NCBI GenBank assembly: GCA_032207245.1
Contig: CM063502.1
Coordinates: 43,487,162-43,551,161, forward strand
Length of the DNA: 64,000 bases
Direction: 5' to 3'
Origin: Pardosa pseudoannulata
Taxonomy: Eukaryota; Arthropoda; Arachnida; Araneae; Lycosidae
Shown: in pieces, positions 11,655 through 25,884 of the stretch
Layout: each line of letters begins with the position of its first letter
How positions within the stretch are numbered: position 1 is the stretch's first letter
The notes under the pieces: model-generated
What the model was told of the DNA's origin: nothing
The model's input: the letters and a program-made list of their open reading frames with translations, nothing else
Databases searched by the model: none
Position numbers and translations under genes: made by a program

Positions 11655-12309
11655 CAGGGCCGTAACCAAGGCGTGGCAAAGGTGGCATTTGCCACGAGTG
11701 CACCAGTCTTAGGGCTGCCGCACCATGAAGAAAATGAGTCCGAAAGAGGACGATTCGCCCCAAGAAGAAATAAGGAAAAGTTGAAAAAAAAATTCTTTTA
11801 TAAAATACAATGTGTTTAAAAAATTATTTTTGATAAATTTTCTAATTTTTAAAAAGATTCTAGAGACTAAACCTATAACAGATGCTTACGAAATGTTTAC
11901 CAAACAAGCCTAATATACCTTAATATAATTCGGGATATTCGTTTTAAATTTTGAATTTATTAAAGTTATTAAAATTAAATTTATATTTAGAAATTTGCCA
12001 ATTTTTTACGAAAATTCTATGTCTAAATAAAAAATAATCCCCTCAAATAAATTATTCAGTTTATCAGCAAAATAATACCCCCAAAGTGTTAAAAAATATT
12101 TTAAAGTGAAAAATAGGAGGAAAAATATAAAAAAAAATTTAATTAATATTCTAGGAAAATTTTAAGAATTAACAAAATATTTTGCGAGTTCATTTTGATT
12201 ATATATATGTTTATATGAAACATGTTTATGTATTTTATCACTATATTTGGTGGCAAGGGCGCAGACCATTTTTTTGCCAAGGGCACTAAAGGACCTAGTT
12301 GCAGCTCTG
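11655..12309. mobile_element. Non-autonomous hAT element (MITE), 655 bp
   Basis: The left end is CAGGGCCGTAACCAAGG. The reverse complement of the right end is CAGAGCTGCAACTAGGT; the two form imperfect inverted repeats of the hAT type. Subterminal GTGGCAAAGGTGGCATTTGCC-like and TGGCAAGGGCGCAGACC blocks are also typical of hAT ends. The flanks GTTGCAGA (11647-11654) and GTAACAGA (12310-12317) agree at 6 of 8 positions, matching the 8-bp target duplication of hAT. No transposase coding inside. Confidence 0.75.
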
Positions 12310-12389
12310 GTAACAGATATTTCTTGACCATTTTATTATGGGAGGACCATATAAGGGTCCAACATTACTCCCTTGAACAACACAAATAA

Positions 12390-13100
12390 AGGGGATTTTC
12401 GTAATTTAGCAACAGAGACCAAGTAAAAAAACCCAGGCTTGGCCTACCACCTACAGAGGTATCGTTGGAACTTAGTGGAAACTGAGACCACGAATCTATT
12501 TACAGTTAATTTAATACAAACAATACATTTTACTTTAAAGAATGATGGGGAATATTTTCTTATTTTCAGATTTCTGAACAGTTTTAAGATGGTTTTTTTT
12601 TAATTTAAAGTGTCAAATACTTTTAAAATGAAAAAACTCGTTAATAAATATAATACTGTTGCTGTTACACATACCACATGGATGAGCGAAGACATTAGCC
12701 TCAGGCTGCACGTATAAAGGTAGAAAATTGCGTCTTTCCTTTGATGAACACAAAGTTGTTTTATTTATTTAAAGTGTCAAATACTTTTAAAATGAAAAAA
12801 AATCGTTAATAAATATAATGCTGTTGCTGTTACGTACTTCGTCCACGTGGTAACGTGGACGAAGCAAGACATCAGCCGCAGGCTGCACGAATAAAGGCGG
12901 AAATTTGCGTCTTTCCTTTGATGAACACATCTTTAAAAGTTATCCTTCCCCCCTCTAGGATGAAAGAACGACCGACTTTGCTTAAAATGGTTCTCCGTAA
13001 TTTAGAACCACGAACATGCAAAAGATCCCCGGGCTGGGCCTGGCACCTCCAGAAGTATCGTTGGAACTTGGTGGAATCTGCTACCACGGATCTGTTTTCA
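12390..13100 (+). repeat. Duplicated composite repeat, GC-richer blocks
   Basis: Block X at 12400-12505 recurs at 12993-13098 (shared GTATCGTTGGAACTT then GTGGAA and ACCACG). Block Y at 12600-12750 recurs at 12766-12925 (shared AAAGTGTCAAATACTTTTAA, CAGGCTGCACG, TTGCGTCTTTCCTTTGATGA). The order X, Y, Y, X fits a diverged tandem duplication of a Y-X unit. Family unknown. The 98-codon frame at 12855-13151 overlaps both blocks and is not conserved between copies. Confidence 0.8.
12837..12864. repeat. Perfect foldback, 12-bp arms
   Basis: CTTCGTCCACGT and ACGTGGACGAAG are separated by GGTA. The corresponding place in the sister copy (about 12670-12690) lacks this hairpin, so it arose after the duplication. 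Confidence 0.9.
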
Positions 13101-13405
13101 GTATTTATTATCAGCCATTTTAACGTAAATATTAACTTTAAATGCTTATAAAATGTTTAATACAATATAGTAAAGTTTGAAACGTTTAATTTTATAATTT
13201 TTTACAGTATTTACTAAACAATTTTTAATCTCACCCTATGATGTATACACAATGAGTCTTATTTCCCAATCTTCCCCAGAAATCTCAAAAATGACTCATC
13301 AAATTCAGCAAGCACTGAAATTCACATGGATTGTAATATTAAAAGTCATTATGATTCACTAATACAAAAGTAATAATAATTATTTTTCTGGAAAATTATT
13401 TTATA

Positions 13406-15485
13406 CTTAAAGGAACAAGGGACCTTTGAAATAACCTAGGAATCTACCTAAAACCTAAAAGGATTTTCGTATGTTTTGATATGGTTTCATAATTAATAGA
13501 CATTTTTTTAATAACATAGTTATTCTACTCAACAAAAACCTGTTTTTGTCACACATTCTTATTTTAATCGCAAAATATTTTCTCGAGTTAAAGTAGATGT
13601 CCTCGTTGATGCAGCCAAGTACGTATCTCATTTTTTTATTTTTTTCAAACATGCAGTACACTAAATAGTTTTGAATCCCACTTAATAGTTTTAATTGTAA
13701 TTTAAATTAAAAAAATGTTCATAATCTTACCTTTTAAGGGGACAAGACACGTTGAATCTATGCTTATAAAATTTTCAGTTATTAACGATATTCGTATAAT
13801 GAATCGCATGAAAAAGTCATTCATTTACGATGAAAGTTTTAGAAGCAGAAGAGTAAGGAGGATAATGAAGGAATTATTTAGATCCCTTAGCCTGTCATGA
13901 TCAGTTGCAATTGCATTTGTGAAAATTTTTCCATTGAATTTTTATTACTCTACTTTTTGCACCAGCAGAACCAGCCATTTTAAAATCTAGCAAACGCAGA
14001 GGATCATGGGAAAAGAGATTAAACCCTGCAATTACTCTGGTAGAAAGGTAGAATTCATTTACACCTTAATTTTTTCCCTATATGGGATAAATCTTGAAAA
14101 GGAAGTACTATCCACGGGTTTACCCTGCATTGCACTGCTTTTTGGCACCTATAAATGGGACTTTTGTTTAAGGGGACAAGAGACGTTGAATATCAATTTT
14201 TTTACAATAATTTTATTATGAGAATATACAATGTTGTTACGAAAAACATATGAAACAAAATCTATTAGAAAAAAATTTTTGAATAAAATAGGACACTATT
14301 TGAAAGAGATTGAATCGTCCAATATTATTCCTTAATATATTCCTAGTGCACAGTATACTAACTAATTGCTTTAATTATTCATTTTATTATTCTTTCTGAT
14401 ATAGGAACAAAACTGGGTATCGATTTTCATTTACTTTAAATGCTATTTATATAAGACAATTATTTAAAATCATACAATGTTTTATCAATAGATTTCGCAG
14501 ATTTTGTCTAATTAAGTCCTCTAAGTCGAGAAAATACTTTGAGATTAAAAAACTCTACCCAGTTTAACCCTTTCGTGGGTCTTGGGAAGATTACTTCCAA
14601 TCTACATGATCTTACAAAATACATCTGTGGGAAGCGCAAAACCCATTATAATATATAGGCTTTGCTATTATAACGATGGGAACACTAATTCCTGCTTCAG
14701 TTTTGTGTTATCATCTATTGTTCGATCGACTGAATAGAATAGCACTTCTGTTTTGAAAGTTTGAAAACGCTGCGGGAGAAATAAATGGCCCAAGAAAGGG
14801 TTAAACACAAACAGATGAATAGAAAATCTCAAAAAAATTCAATCGGAATTACGTAAAAGCAATTCACTTAAAACTTCTTGAAACTGCGATACAAAAATCA
14901 TCAAACTGGAAGATATTATTTTAAAAAGTGTAAAATGGGGCAGCATGACAAAAAACTGGCTCCAGTGCAGTAAAATAATCATGTTATTCGAAAAATGTCT
15001 TTTGATAACAATACGTATATCTAACTTGAATTTTCCAGAACAAAAATTTAATCCATATTTTCGATCCAAATCTGTCATTTCTAAGGTCTCTTGTCAGCTT
15101 AAGTCTAGATCTATTGTTCAGTTTCTTATCTCAGACAGAATAATATAATAACCGCAGATATTTTCCCCGCCAGTCATAATATGGCGTTATCAATTAAATA
15201 ATATTTATTCTAAAATGAAAAACATTGCGTTTTGGAAATGTATAATGCTTTGATTTTTGTGGTTGTATGTCAAGTTATTTTAATTTTAATGGAATAACAG
15301 GCATTTATCTAGACATGTACTATAAAAAAATGCAGTTTCGTGTTTAAGGGGAAAAGGGACCTTCAAAAAGACAGAATTCTTCCAAATATAAAAAATGTTC
15401 TTTCCTTTTGAAGAAATCAAGTTAGATATAAGCGTCATTATCAAAAGACATTTTCAATAATATGATTATTTTAATCTACTGGAAT
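13406..15485. repeat. Region seeded with a repeated motif family and an inverted repeat
   Basis: A motif close to TTTAAGGGGACAAGRGAC occurs at 13406-13428, 13732-13756, 14166-14190 and 15342-15368 on the plus strand and at 15081-15103 on the minus strand. Around the last two, about 75 bp form an inverted repeat (14961-15040 versus 15405-15485, sharing AATGTCTTTTGATAA and ATATCTAACTTGA). The stretch 13490-13535 is a weaker relative. The motif probably marks ends of a degraded element family that I cannot name. Small open frames here are not supported as genes. Confidence 0.6.
14568..14800. mobile_element. piggyBac-type MITE, 233 bp
   Basis: TTAA target copies lie at 14564-14567 and 14801-14804. 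Internal ends are CCCTTTCGTGGGTCTTGGG and, as reverse complement of the right end, CCCTTTCTTGGGCCATTT, sharing CCCTTTC.TGGG. TTAA duplication with CCC-starting inverted repeats is characteristic of piggyBac elements. There is no transposase, so it would need a helper in trans. Confidence 0.75.
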
Positions 15486-15488
15486 CGA

Positions 15489-15732
15489 TACATAATTATA
15501 CATAATTATACATAATTATTTTACATAATTATTATACATAATTATTTTACATAATTATTATACATAATTATTTTACATAATTATTATACATAATTATTTT
15601 ACATAATTATTATACATAATTATTTTACATAATTATTATACATAATTATTATATATAATTATTATACATAATTATTTTACATAATTATTATACATAATTA
15701 TTTTACATAATTATTATACATAATTATTTTAA
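15489..15732. repeat. AT satellite, 13/26-bp period
   Basis: About 19 repeats of TACATAATTATT(A/T), with A-type and T-type 13-mers alternating over most of the length, giving a higher-order 26-bp period. It begins at the edge of the motif family described at 13406-15485. Confidence 0.95.
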
Positions 15733-16906
15733 GCTTTTAAAAAGTATTTTGCAGTTTAACAGTTTTTCTAATGAATTAATTTCAAAATGTTGTAAGTGCA
15801 TTACGTTTATATATTTCTTATTAAAAAATGTTCAGGTTGTCTATTAATGTGTTTGTGATAAAACTGAACATCTTTTCAATATTGCAAAGTGTTTTTTCGA
15901 GTTATAGAGGATTTAATATCATGAAACGACAAAAAACAGTTGCTAAAACCTTGTTTAACTTGAAATATTTGTGTTGCATGAATAATATTTATCTTAAGTA
16001 AAAATCAATACTCTGCTTTGTATCTATATAAATTGTAAAGATAAAAAGAAAAAACTAAGATCAATTGGTTTGTATGCTGTGCAATAGGAACATTTTTAAG
16101 GAACGTTATTGGACGGCTCAATTTTAGAAAATGTCAGAACGAACACTCCTGCCATGGGGTTCTTTAAAAACTCAAAGGGATATGTGCATCAGAATAAAAT
16201 ATGTTCTTCAAATTGAACTAAGATTACTACTAGAGATGTAGCATTTAAATAGTTAAGTTCTGCTATACTTCTTTCTTCTAAAGAAGTTCCTGCCTCTATT
16301 ATTTCAAGTGAATCCAAATGAAAATGACATTAGAAAAATCTTCTGAATCTAGAAGAATAGAAGCATCATACTTGAATTCTCTCTTAGAAATACAACATTC
16401 TAAAGATAAGATTCTACTTTTAGTGCTTCCAGGAATATTTTACACTTTCTCTTTTGCCAGTTTATCTTGTTTACTAACACACGTGTGTGTGCGTAACCAT
16501 AATCTTCTTAACCTTAGTCTGACTAGACATCATCTTTATTTTGCAGCAAGTACGACACAGTTTTTAAATTTAACAATTGGTGCACACTTGTTTCACTCAA
16601 GTAAAATTGCTATGCAATAAATTGATATCACTCAAACCTTAATTTTAACCATACTATTGTTAATGAAAAAAATTAACTTGTAGCGCGAAGGAGTAATATT
16701 ACGTTAATCTTTTATATAACAAGTTTAAGGGAAATTTGTAAATTTAAGTAATATTAAAACTGTTTATAATATTAAAAATGAAAGTAAAAAGTGATTTTCC
16801 TGTAGTACGTTGGAATCTTACAAGGAAGAGGAAGTTATATCGAATGAGTGTTCTCAGATAATTATACCCTTTTGGGGGGAAAAATTATGGAATACAAGTT
16901 TCAAAT
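15733..16906. other. AT-rich non-coding stretch
   Basis: The longest frame is 100 codons (16318-16620, plus). It has a hydrophobic middle and no known motif. Codon content and flanks give no support for a gene. Confidence 0.55.
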
Positions 16907-16908
16907 TA

Positions 16909-17449
16909 CAGTAGAACCTCGATTATCCGAGCTAATTGGGACCACTAGTACCTCGGATATCGGAAATCTTGGTTAATAGAAACCATGTATAAAAACCTTC
17001 CGTGATTGCGAATTTAACTAACTTTTAAAGTTAAAACAATAGAACGTTCTTGTTCTTTAAATGATAAAAATAAACATATATGAACTTATGTTTCATAGCT
17101 AAAAAGATTTAAAAAGGAAATAAACTCTAGTAGTAAAAAGTAAAATGGAATTTTTTTTTTAAACTATACTTAGTTAAATATCGAAAGATGCATTTTCAAA
17201 AATAGCACAAATCTCAAGAAAATATTGTATTTTTAAAATTTAATACACATTAATTTGTTAAATTTGCATTCTTTAAATTTTTTTTTTTTTTTTGTGGGGA
17301 AGAAGTGCCTGTAACATGGACAACGAACTAAAATGTGTATCATTTTTTCCAAGCTTATTTTGGAAAGGAGAAAAATAATTAGACTTCGTAATTGACTCGG
17401 TTAATAGAAACCTCGGTTAATCGAAGCTCGGTTAATCGAGGTTCTACTG
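16909..17449. mobile_element. pogo/Tigger-like MITE, 541 bp
   Basis: The left end is CAGTAGAACCTCGATTATCC. The reverse complement of the right end is CAGTAGAACCTCGATTAACC, with TA on both sides (16907-16908 and 17450-17451). Both ends are followed by further copies of a CTCGGTTAAT-type subterminal repeat. CAGT-starting, AACCTCGATTA-type repeats with TA duplication are typical of pogo/Tigger elements in the Tc1/mariner superfamily. No transposase frame inside. Confidence 0.85.
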
Positions 17450-17451
17450 TA

Positions 17452-19160
<1,709 letters not shown>

Positions 19161-19504
19161 CGTCAGGTTTAAAAATGTGGGTTAAGAATTAAGCGAGATA
19201 TAATTCAAATTAACGATAAAGTAATAGCAGGAAGACACACCCTCGAGCGGAACTATACAGAGTAAAAAAGCTGACGAGGAAGTAGACATAGAAATTTCCT
19301 TGGGTAGCAAAGCCAAAAGAGACAGTTGTGAGAGGGAACTCGGTCTGATAACATCCTCCTCGCTTGTCTAGGCAAAATATGAGAACAAAGGAGATCTAAA
19401 TGGCATAGACATGGACAGAAGGATTACAATAAAGAAGTTTTTATATATGAAATCATATGTGTCTTCCATGCCTTAACCATTCGTCTGTGCCATGCATATG
19501 TGTA

Positions 19505-19506
<2 letters not shown>
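19161..19506. other. Non-coding island between microsatellites
   Basis: Less AT-rich (19170-19440) than its neighbours, no long frame, nothing recognised. Confidence 0.5.
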
Positions 19507-19578
<72 letters not shown>

Positions 19579-19628
19579 TAGGTATATGTGTATGTATATA
19601 TATGTACGTATATATGTATATATGTGTC
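19507..19628. repeat. (TA)n microsatellite with degenerate tail
   Basis: Pure TA to about 19576, then TATGTGTATG/TATGTACG variants. Confidence 0.95.
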
Positions 19629-20771
<1,143 letters not shown>

Positions 20772-20774
<3 letters not shown>

Positions 20775-20945
20775 CTTCTGTTTGAGTATTTGCAATAGAA
20801 CTCCTCATAAACGGCGGGACTGATTTTGATGATATTTTGTGTATGTAATTAAATTGATCAGATAATAGTTTAGATTCACAATTTCATCAGATAAAAAATG
20901 TTTTTTTATTAAAACTCCAGAATTGCGGGCTTATTAAGATTATTA
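20772..20945 (+). mobile_element. Possible Helitron 5' region fragment
   Basis: AACTCCTCATAAACGGCGGG followed by ACTGATTTTGATGATATTTT resembles the subterminal 5' segment common in arthropod Helitrons (roughly CTCC.AAACGGC then GATTTTGATGA). No Helitron 3' terminus is nearby and no Rep/helicase is present. The assignment rests on recall of that motif. Confidence 0.4.
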
Positions 20946-21359
20946 CAATGCCGCTTGAAACCTACCACTGCCTATTTATCAGTTGCTTTTCCATCAAAAC
21001 GGTCCAATTTATAATTTATTTAAAAATATTTTACAATTTTTGGATTTATAGCTTTAAAACAGAACAACGTCTTTCGGGTGGTCTAATATATATATACATA
21101 TGTATGTGTGTGTGTGTGTGCGCATACACAGTGAAACCCACTAAAAAAGTTCCATTTAAGAAATTTTCCCTCTTAATAAATTCTGTGGTTTTAGTTTTAT
21201 TCTTATATCTATAATAATAAATTTTCCCGTTTAAGAACTTGTACCTTTAAACTTTTCCTCTTTTGAAATATTTTATTTCGTCTAAATTCCATTGTGAGGT
21301 GTTATAAATAGTTTAACGACAGAGATACAAAAGTTATATTTGTGGAAGAATAGAATGAG
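20946..21359. other. Non-coding with a small microsatellite and a possible pogo-type end
   Basis: TA/GT repeats at 21087-21130 are followed by CAGTGAAACCCACTAAAAAA and two TTTAAGAA..TT-type repeats, in the style of pogo ends. No partner end was found. Confidence 0.35.
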
Positions 21360-21968
21360 GATAGATACTAGCAATAATCAACCTTTTTTTACTATAATAA
21401 TTATTCCAAGTTTGGGAGTTTGGATGCTCTGCTTGTAGGGCCTGGCTGGTATAACCATTTATAAACAAAGTTAATTCAGTTAGTTTTCTTCACGAAAATC
21501 CGGAATCGGAATTCGTTGTAAATTACAATATTGAATCTATTTTAAAGAAATCAATTGAATGATGATAGATACGAGCAATAATCAGCCTTTTTGTACTGTA
21601 ATAATTGTTCCATGTTTTGAAGTCTAGATGCTCTGCTTCTAGAGCCTGGATAGTATAACCATTTATAAGCAAAGTCAATTCAGTCCTCTTCACGAAAATA
21701 CTAAACGAGATTCGGAATTGCTTGCAAATAACAATATCGAATCTATTATAAAGAAATCAATTGAATGATGATAGATACTAGCAATAATCAGCCTTTTCTT
21801 TACTGTAATAATTGTTTCAAGTTTCGGAGTCTAGATGTTCTGCTTGTAGGACCTGGCTAATATAACCATTTATAAGCAAAGTCAATTCAGTCCTCTTCAC
21901 GAAAATCCTAAATGAGAATCGGAATTGCTTGTAAATTACAATAGTAAATCTATTATAAAGAAATCAAG
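21360..21968 (+). repeat. Three-copy tandem array, about 205-bp unit
   Basis: Units start GATAGATAC at 21360, 21564 and 21770. All contain GCAATAATCA, GATGCTCTGCTT (or GATGTTCTGCTT), ATAACCATTTATAA and CTTCACGAAAAT. Copies differ by a modest number of substitutions and small indels. No open frame is conserved. Confidence 0.95.
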
Positions 21969-22268
21969 AACGAATTTTCAGGAATAAAAATATTAAGGTA
22001 AATCAATATAATACTATTCATAGTTCTTTCGGTCTATATTTGTACTTATTGCTTTTCTTAGTATTAAAAGAATAGTTGAAATATTATACTTTGGTAAATT
22101 TAAAATATTTGTGGCTAGATGTTTTGAAAATATACATATTAGATTAAACTAAAATGTTAAATTTATACCTTTTATATAGTAGTAAAATAGCTCTATATAC
22201 CGGTGAGAGCATATTTAAAAATGAAAAAACAAATATCCACTAAAATTTTCATCAAAATATATTTTATG

Positions 22269-22475
<207 letters not shown>

Positions 22476-23085
22476 GTAATAAGACGGAGTGTACGACGGG
22501 TGGTTGCAGTCATGGCCAGAAGAAGACACCGTTTTCGTCTTTATTATCAGAGCATTGGGGGGGGCTCCCAGTTCATTAAAGGGAAAAGACAAACTGAGAG
22601 ATAAGCTAACAGTAGAAATTTAAGTAAAAATCTATGCAAACATCTGGGTAAAAAACCGAGGTAGAAATCTGTATAAAAATCTGTCTCCGATTTCGTGCAT
22701 CTTCCTTTTGTTCGGGAATTTCCCAAATTGGTCGCTAGGGCACAATAAAGTTTTAATTGGTTAGACACGAGCCCTTGACTTTATATTGACTTTGTGTAGC
22801 TATGTATTGTACAAACATTTTACTTTGTTAAATTATGTACATAATATTTACTTAAGAAATTCGCACATTATAGTAAAATTATGAAACACGCCTGCACTGC
22901 AAAAATAACAGAAAATTAATAGGATGAAAAATTAATAGTGTAGAATCTTTTGATTTACTATTATATTCTTAAACAAGAGTATTTTAGAATTGTTTAGAAA
23001 AAAATTTATTAAAAAGTGTTGATTGAAATCAAAAATACTAATTCTAGAAACTAAGAATGACATTTAAGAATTAAAAATAAACCTT
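22476..23085. other. Non-coding, nothing recognised
   Basis: The first 280 bp are less AT-rich and hold overlapping short frames on both strands. A run of eight G occurs near 22556-22563. Confidence 0.55.
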
Positions 23086-23285
23086 AATTCTTTCTTACTG
23101 AAGCCTGACGTGTCGTTTGCCTATTTTAATTCTTTAACACTTTCGTAATTTCAAATTTATCTTCTTTTCTCTTACTTTAATTTGCGCTATATTATTCTTT
23201 CTTGCATAATCCTGACATATCGTTTAACTCTCTTTTAACTCTTCCACCATTTAAATTTTTCTTTTTTTCTCATGCTTCACTTTGC
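23086..23285. repeat. Diverged tandem duplication, about 105-bp unit
   Basis: Two copies share TTCTTTCTT, then CCTGAC.T.TCGTTT, TTTTAA.TCTT and TTTCTCTTACTTTAATTTGC versus TTTCTCATGCTTCACTTTGC. Confidence 0.65.
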
Positions 23286-24682
23286 TAAACCTAACTCTGC
23301 TCGCGTACAAATCTGCCTCCGCTTTTACATTCTCTGACTATATCCAGCTATATTTAATGACAATGTATAAAATGAACCTCATGGATTACAGCAAATAAAT
23401 GCTAGTGATATGGAAAACAAGAATATAATAGATTTGTCTATTGGCGGCCATGGCGTGTCTGTAGACAATCTCTAGACATGCATGAGTCTGCGTGCACGTG
23501 TGTTTGTGCTTCCTTCGGAGAATTTTCTATTTTTTCCGGCATTCTAAAGATATTGCAGAAAAGTCTGTAAAAACACATATACGTAAACGTGGGGCAATTT
23601 ATCTTGAGTGAGTGTTTACAAGACGAAAGCCAAAGATTTAAAATCCTGTGTTTGTGTGAATTTTCTTGGCTATGAAATAGTCTAGATAACAGCAACAGAA
23701 GAAAATTCCAGACGAAAATCGTTTTGAATAAATTTTTTTTCTTTCCACTAGTAGTAAGAGAAGGTTTATTTTTTTAACGAGACATTTATATCGCTCGAAC
23801 TACTCCCATCCAAAAATAAGAATGAAATTTTCAAATCGTCCCAAGAATTTGTGAGAGTGTAAATGAGACGATTTTAAATATTTCAGCACGGTGCTTATTC
23901 TGGTAAACAAACTGTGAAGTACTGCATTGAGGAGCTAATTCAAGTTCAACGTGCTTCGGAAATATATTACTGAGACGAGTTGAGTCTATTTAAAGGGAAC
24001 GAAATGGCCATTGGATGTTATTTACCTTATGTAAAAGTGAAAATTATCGACATTTCTACAAGCGAAATGATTTCTCAAGCTTCAGGGAAAAGTGCTCCGA
24101 AGGTCAGACGAAATATTGGAACGCTGACAATGGCCTACATTGTCGTTTTCCGCATCGTTCCCTAAAGACAGCCAGACGTCCCCTCCCTTTCCTCATCCCG
24201 GTGAGTGTCTGTGTGCGTGTGTTTAGATAACATTGTGTTCTAGATAATATTGTCTGCTCGTCTGGTTGAAGGTGATATTTGCGAAGTTTAGGGAGAATTC
24301 ATTTCATTCTTGCACTGTATAGGTATGTGTGAAAAAGGAAGAGAAACACGACTTATTGATTAGTCGCCGGACGGCCAAGGAAGAGTCACACTAAGTGGAT
24401 ACCAACTTAATGGAATGCCGTTCTAAAATCTAAGAAAAAAATATAAATAAATGAATAGATCTTTTCATTACTCTCTATTACTTCATTTCACTTTTGAATA
24501 AGAACAATATTTATCATCTGTTATATCTCAGACATATCTTTTCACGCTGCTTTCTTACAAAAGAAATCAATTTACCTTTTTTTAGTCGATAAGTGTATAT
24601 ATTAGTAGTAATACAGTTCATTCACCTTTCTTAACTTTAACTTGCAGAAAACCTATTTGTATATAATATATTGTATATAATA
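23286..24682. other. Non-coding stretch, moderately GC-rich patches
   Basis: Patches at 23440-23530 and 24080-24260 are less AT-rich and unrepeated. No defensible exon. Confidence 0.5.
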
Positions 24683-24684
24683 TA

Positions 24685-25338
24685 CAGTCGAACTTCAATA
24701 ACTCGACTTCCTATAAATCGAATAATCCGCTAACTCGAACTTTTAATCAAGTCCCGAATCATTTCTATACTTTTCTTTAAAAAACTGTCTCGATAACTCG
24801 AAGTAAACATCTTCTAAGTCGAATTTGTTTAATAGATTTCCCGGTAAAACACACAATTCTGTTCAAAACTTTGAATGCCAGTCCACTCGTGACCTTCGAG
24901 AACCTCGAAGCGAGAGGTCACGAGCAAGCACAGGACGCTATTCCTATCTTACAACAATACCTGGAGACCACCGAAGGTACAGACAACACCACATTAAACG
25001 GTGTTCAAAATTAGGTGATTTTGTGAATGCCAACAACCTTAAAAATAACTGCTTTTTTCAAATGAGATTTACACGGTATGTATACTAATTAATATGTAAT
25101 GAGGCCAAATTTGAGTTTTAAACCTTTTGAACCCATTCTTCTCTTGTTATTTACATAGCCTATTAAAAAATTTAAATGCGTACAACTAAATTATTATGGC
25201 ACATATCAAACCATGTTAAGAGAATGGTACAGAATGTGCCAGTTGAGAAGAATGGTAGGTAACTTCGATAACTCAAACTTCTGATATGTCGAATATTTTG
25301 GGGGTCCCGTGGGACTTCGAGTTATCGAAGTTCGACTG
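24685..25338. mobile_element. pogo/Tigger-like element, 654 bp
   Basis: The left end is CAGTCGAACTTCAATAACTC. The reverse complement of the right end is CAGTCGAACTTCGATAACTC. TA flanks both ends (24683-24684 and 25339-25340). Further TCGATAACTCGAA-type repeats lie subterminally (near 24790 and 25262). These are standard Tigger/pogo ends. The inside has an 87-codon frame (24825-25088) without DDE or helix-turn-helix features that I can see, so the copy is non-autonomous. A 10-bp-arm hairpin (CTCGTGACCT/AGGTCACGAG) lies at 24886-24924. Confidence 0.88.
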
Positions 25339-25387
25339 TATTTGTATATAATAATTATATATAATATATTTGTATATAATATAACCT

Positions 25388-25882
25388 ATTAAGGCAAACT
25401 TTTTCGGGTCAAAAATCGAAAAAAAAATAAGTTTGGCGGGCCAAGATAAATTTTTCTAAAATTTTAAAAACAATATATAAGTATTACGATTTAAATATCA
25501 TAATGAGATGTACAAAATTGCAATTTCATAATTAAAAGTTCCTTATATTGAGGTTCAAAGTGAGATGTACCGATTTTAAGGAATGAGGATAAAGGCTCAT
25601 TTGTCAGTCTACTTCTCAAATTATCATTTCTAAGGTTCATAGTTGAAAACACTTGTTCACATATATAAGAAGCAAACATAGCGCTGATGTTCTGGCCGTG
25701 AGATAATACATTTGGGATGCAATAGTTAAACAAATTAGAAAAGGAGATGGATATATAATGTATAAATATGTATTTCTTTTAATTTGCTTCGTACCGTCAA
25801 CTTAAATTTCCAACCGAGTGCCGGATAAATTCTTCCGACCGGCCGTAGTTCGTCCACGGACCTTAGTTTGCCTATCCTTGGT
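25388..25882 (-). mobile_element. Internally deleted hAT element
   Basis: The right edge reads AGTTTGCCTATCCTTGG (25865-25881), a hAT-type end that recurs at 58512-58528 with one difference. The left edge (25388-25405) contains AAGGCAAACTT, a weak inverted match. Between them is a minus-strand transposase C-terminus. The transposase N-terminus and DDE core are missing, so a deletion has joined the 5' end to the 3' part. I could not define an 8-bp target duplication. Confidence 0.65.
25491..25733 (-). pseudogene. hAT transposase C-terminal dimerisation-domain fragment
   Basis: An 80-residue open frame contains SYICEQVFSTMNL, then the RSRLTNEPLSSFLKI stretch. This is the conserved hAT C-terminal dimerisation region as found in EPM2AIP1/GTF2IRD2/ZBED-type proteins (pattern S-x-x-CEQ-x-FS-x-MN, then LRSRLT-D/N-E-x-L). 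In full-length transposases it follows the RNase-H-like catalytic core, which is absent here, together with the BED zinc finger. The start codon in the frame is incidental. It is a relic inside the deleted element at 25388-25882 and is unlikely to be expressed as a functional protein. Confidence 0.8.
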
Positions 25883-25884
25883 TT

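Noticed and set aside
12855..13151. 98-residue protein (and 71-residue frame on the other strand)
   Set aside because: Lies in a duplicated repeat. The frame is not preserved in the sister copy.
15489..15732. CRISPR-like array
   Set aside because: No unique spacers; simple alternating 13-mers in an animal-type genome. The 69-bp array likewise lacks spacers.
16318..16620. 100-residue membrane-like protein
   Set aside because: Longest non-repeat frame in its area, but no motif, no splice or promoter context and ordinary AT-rich composition.
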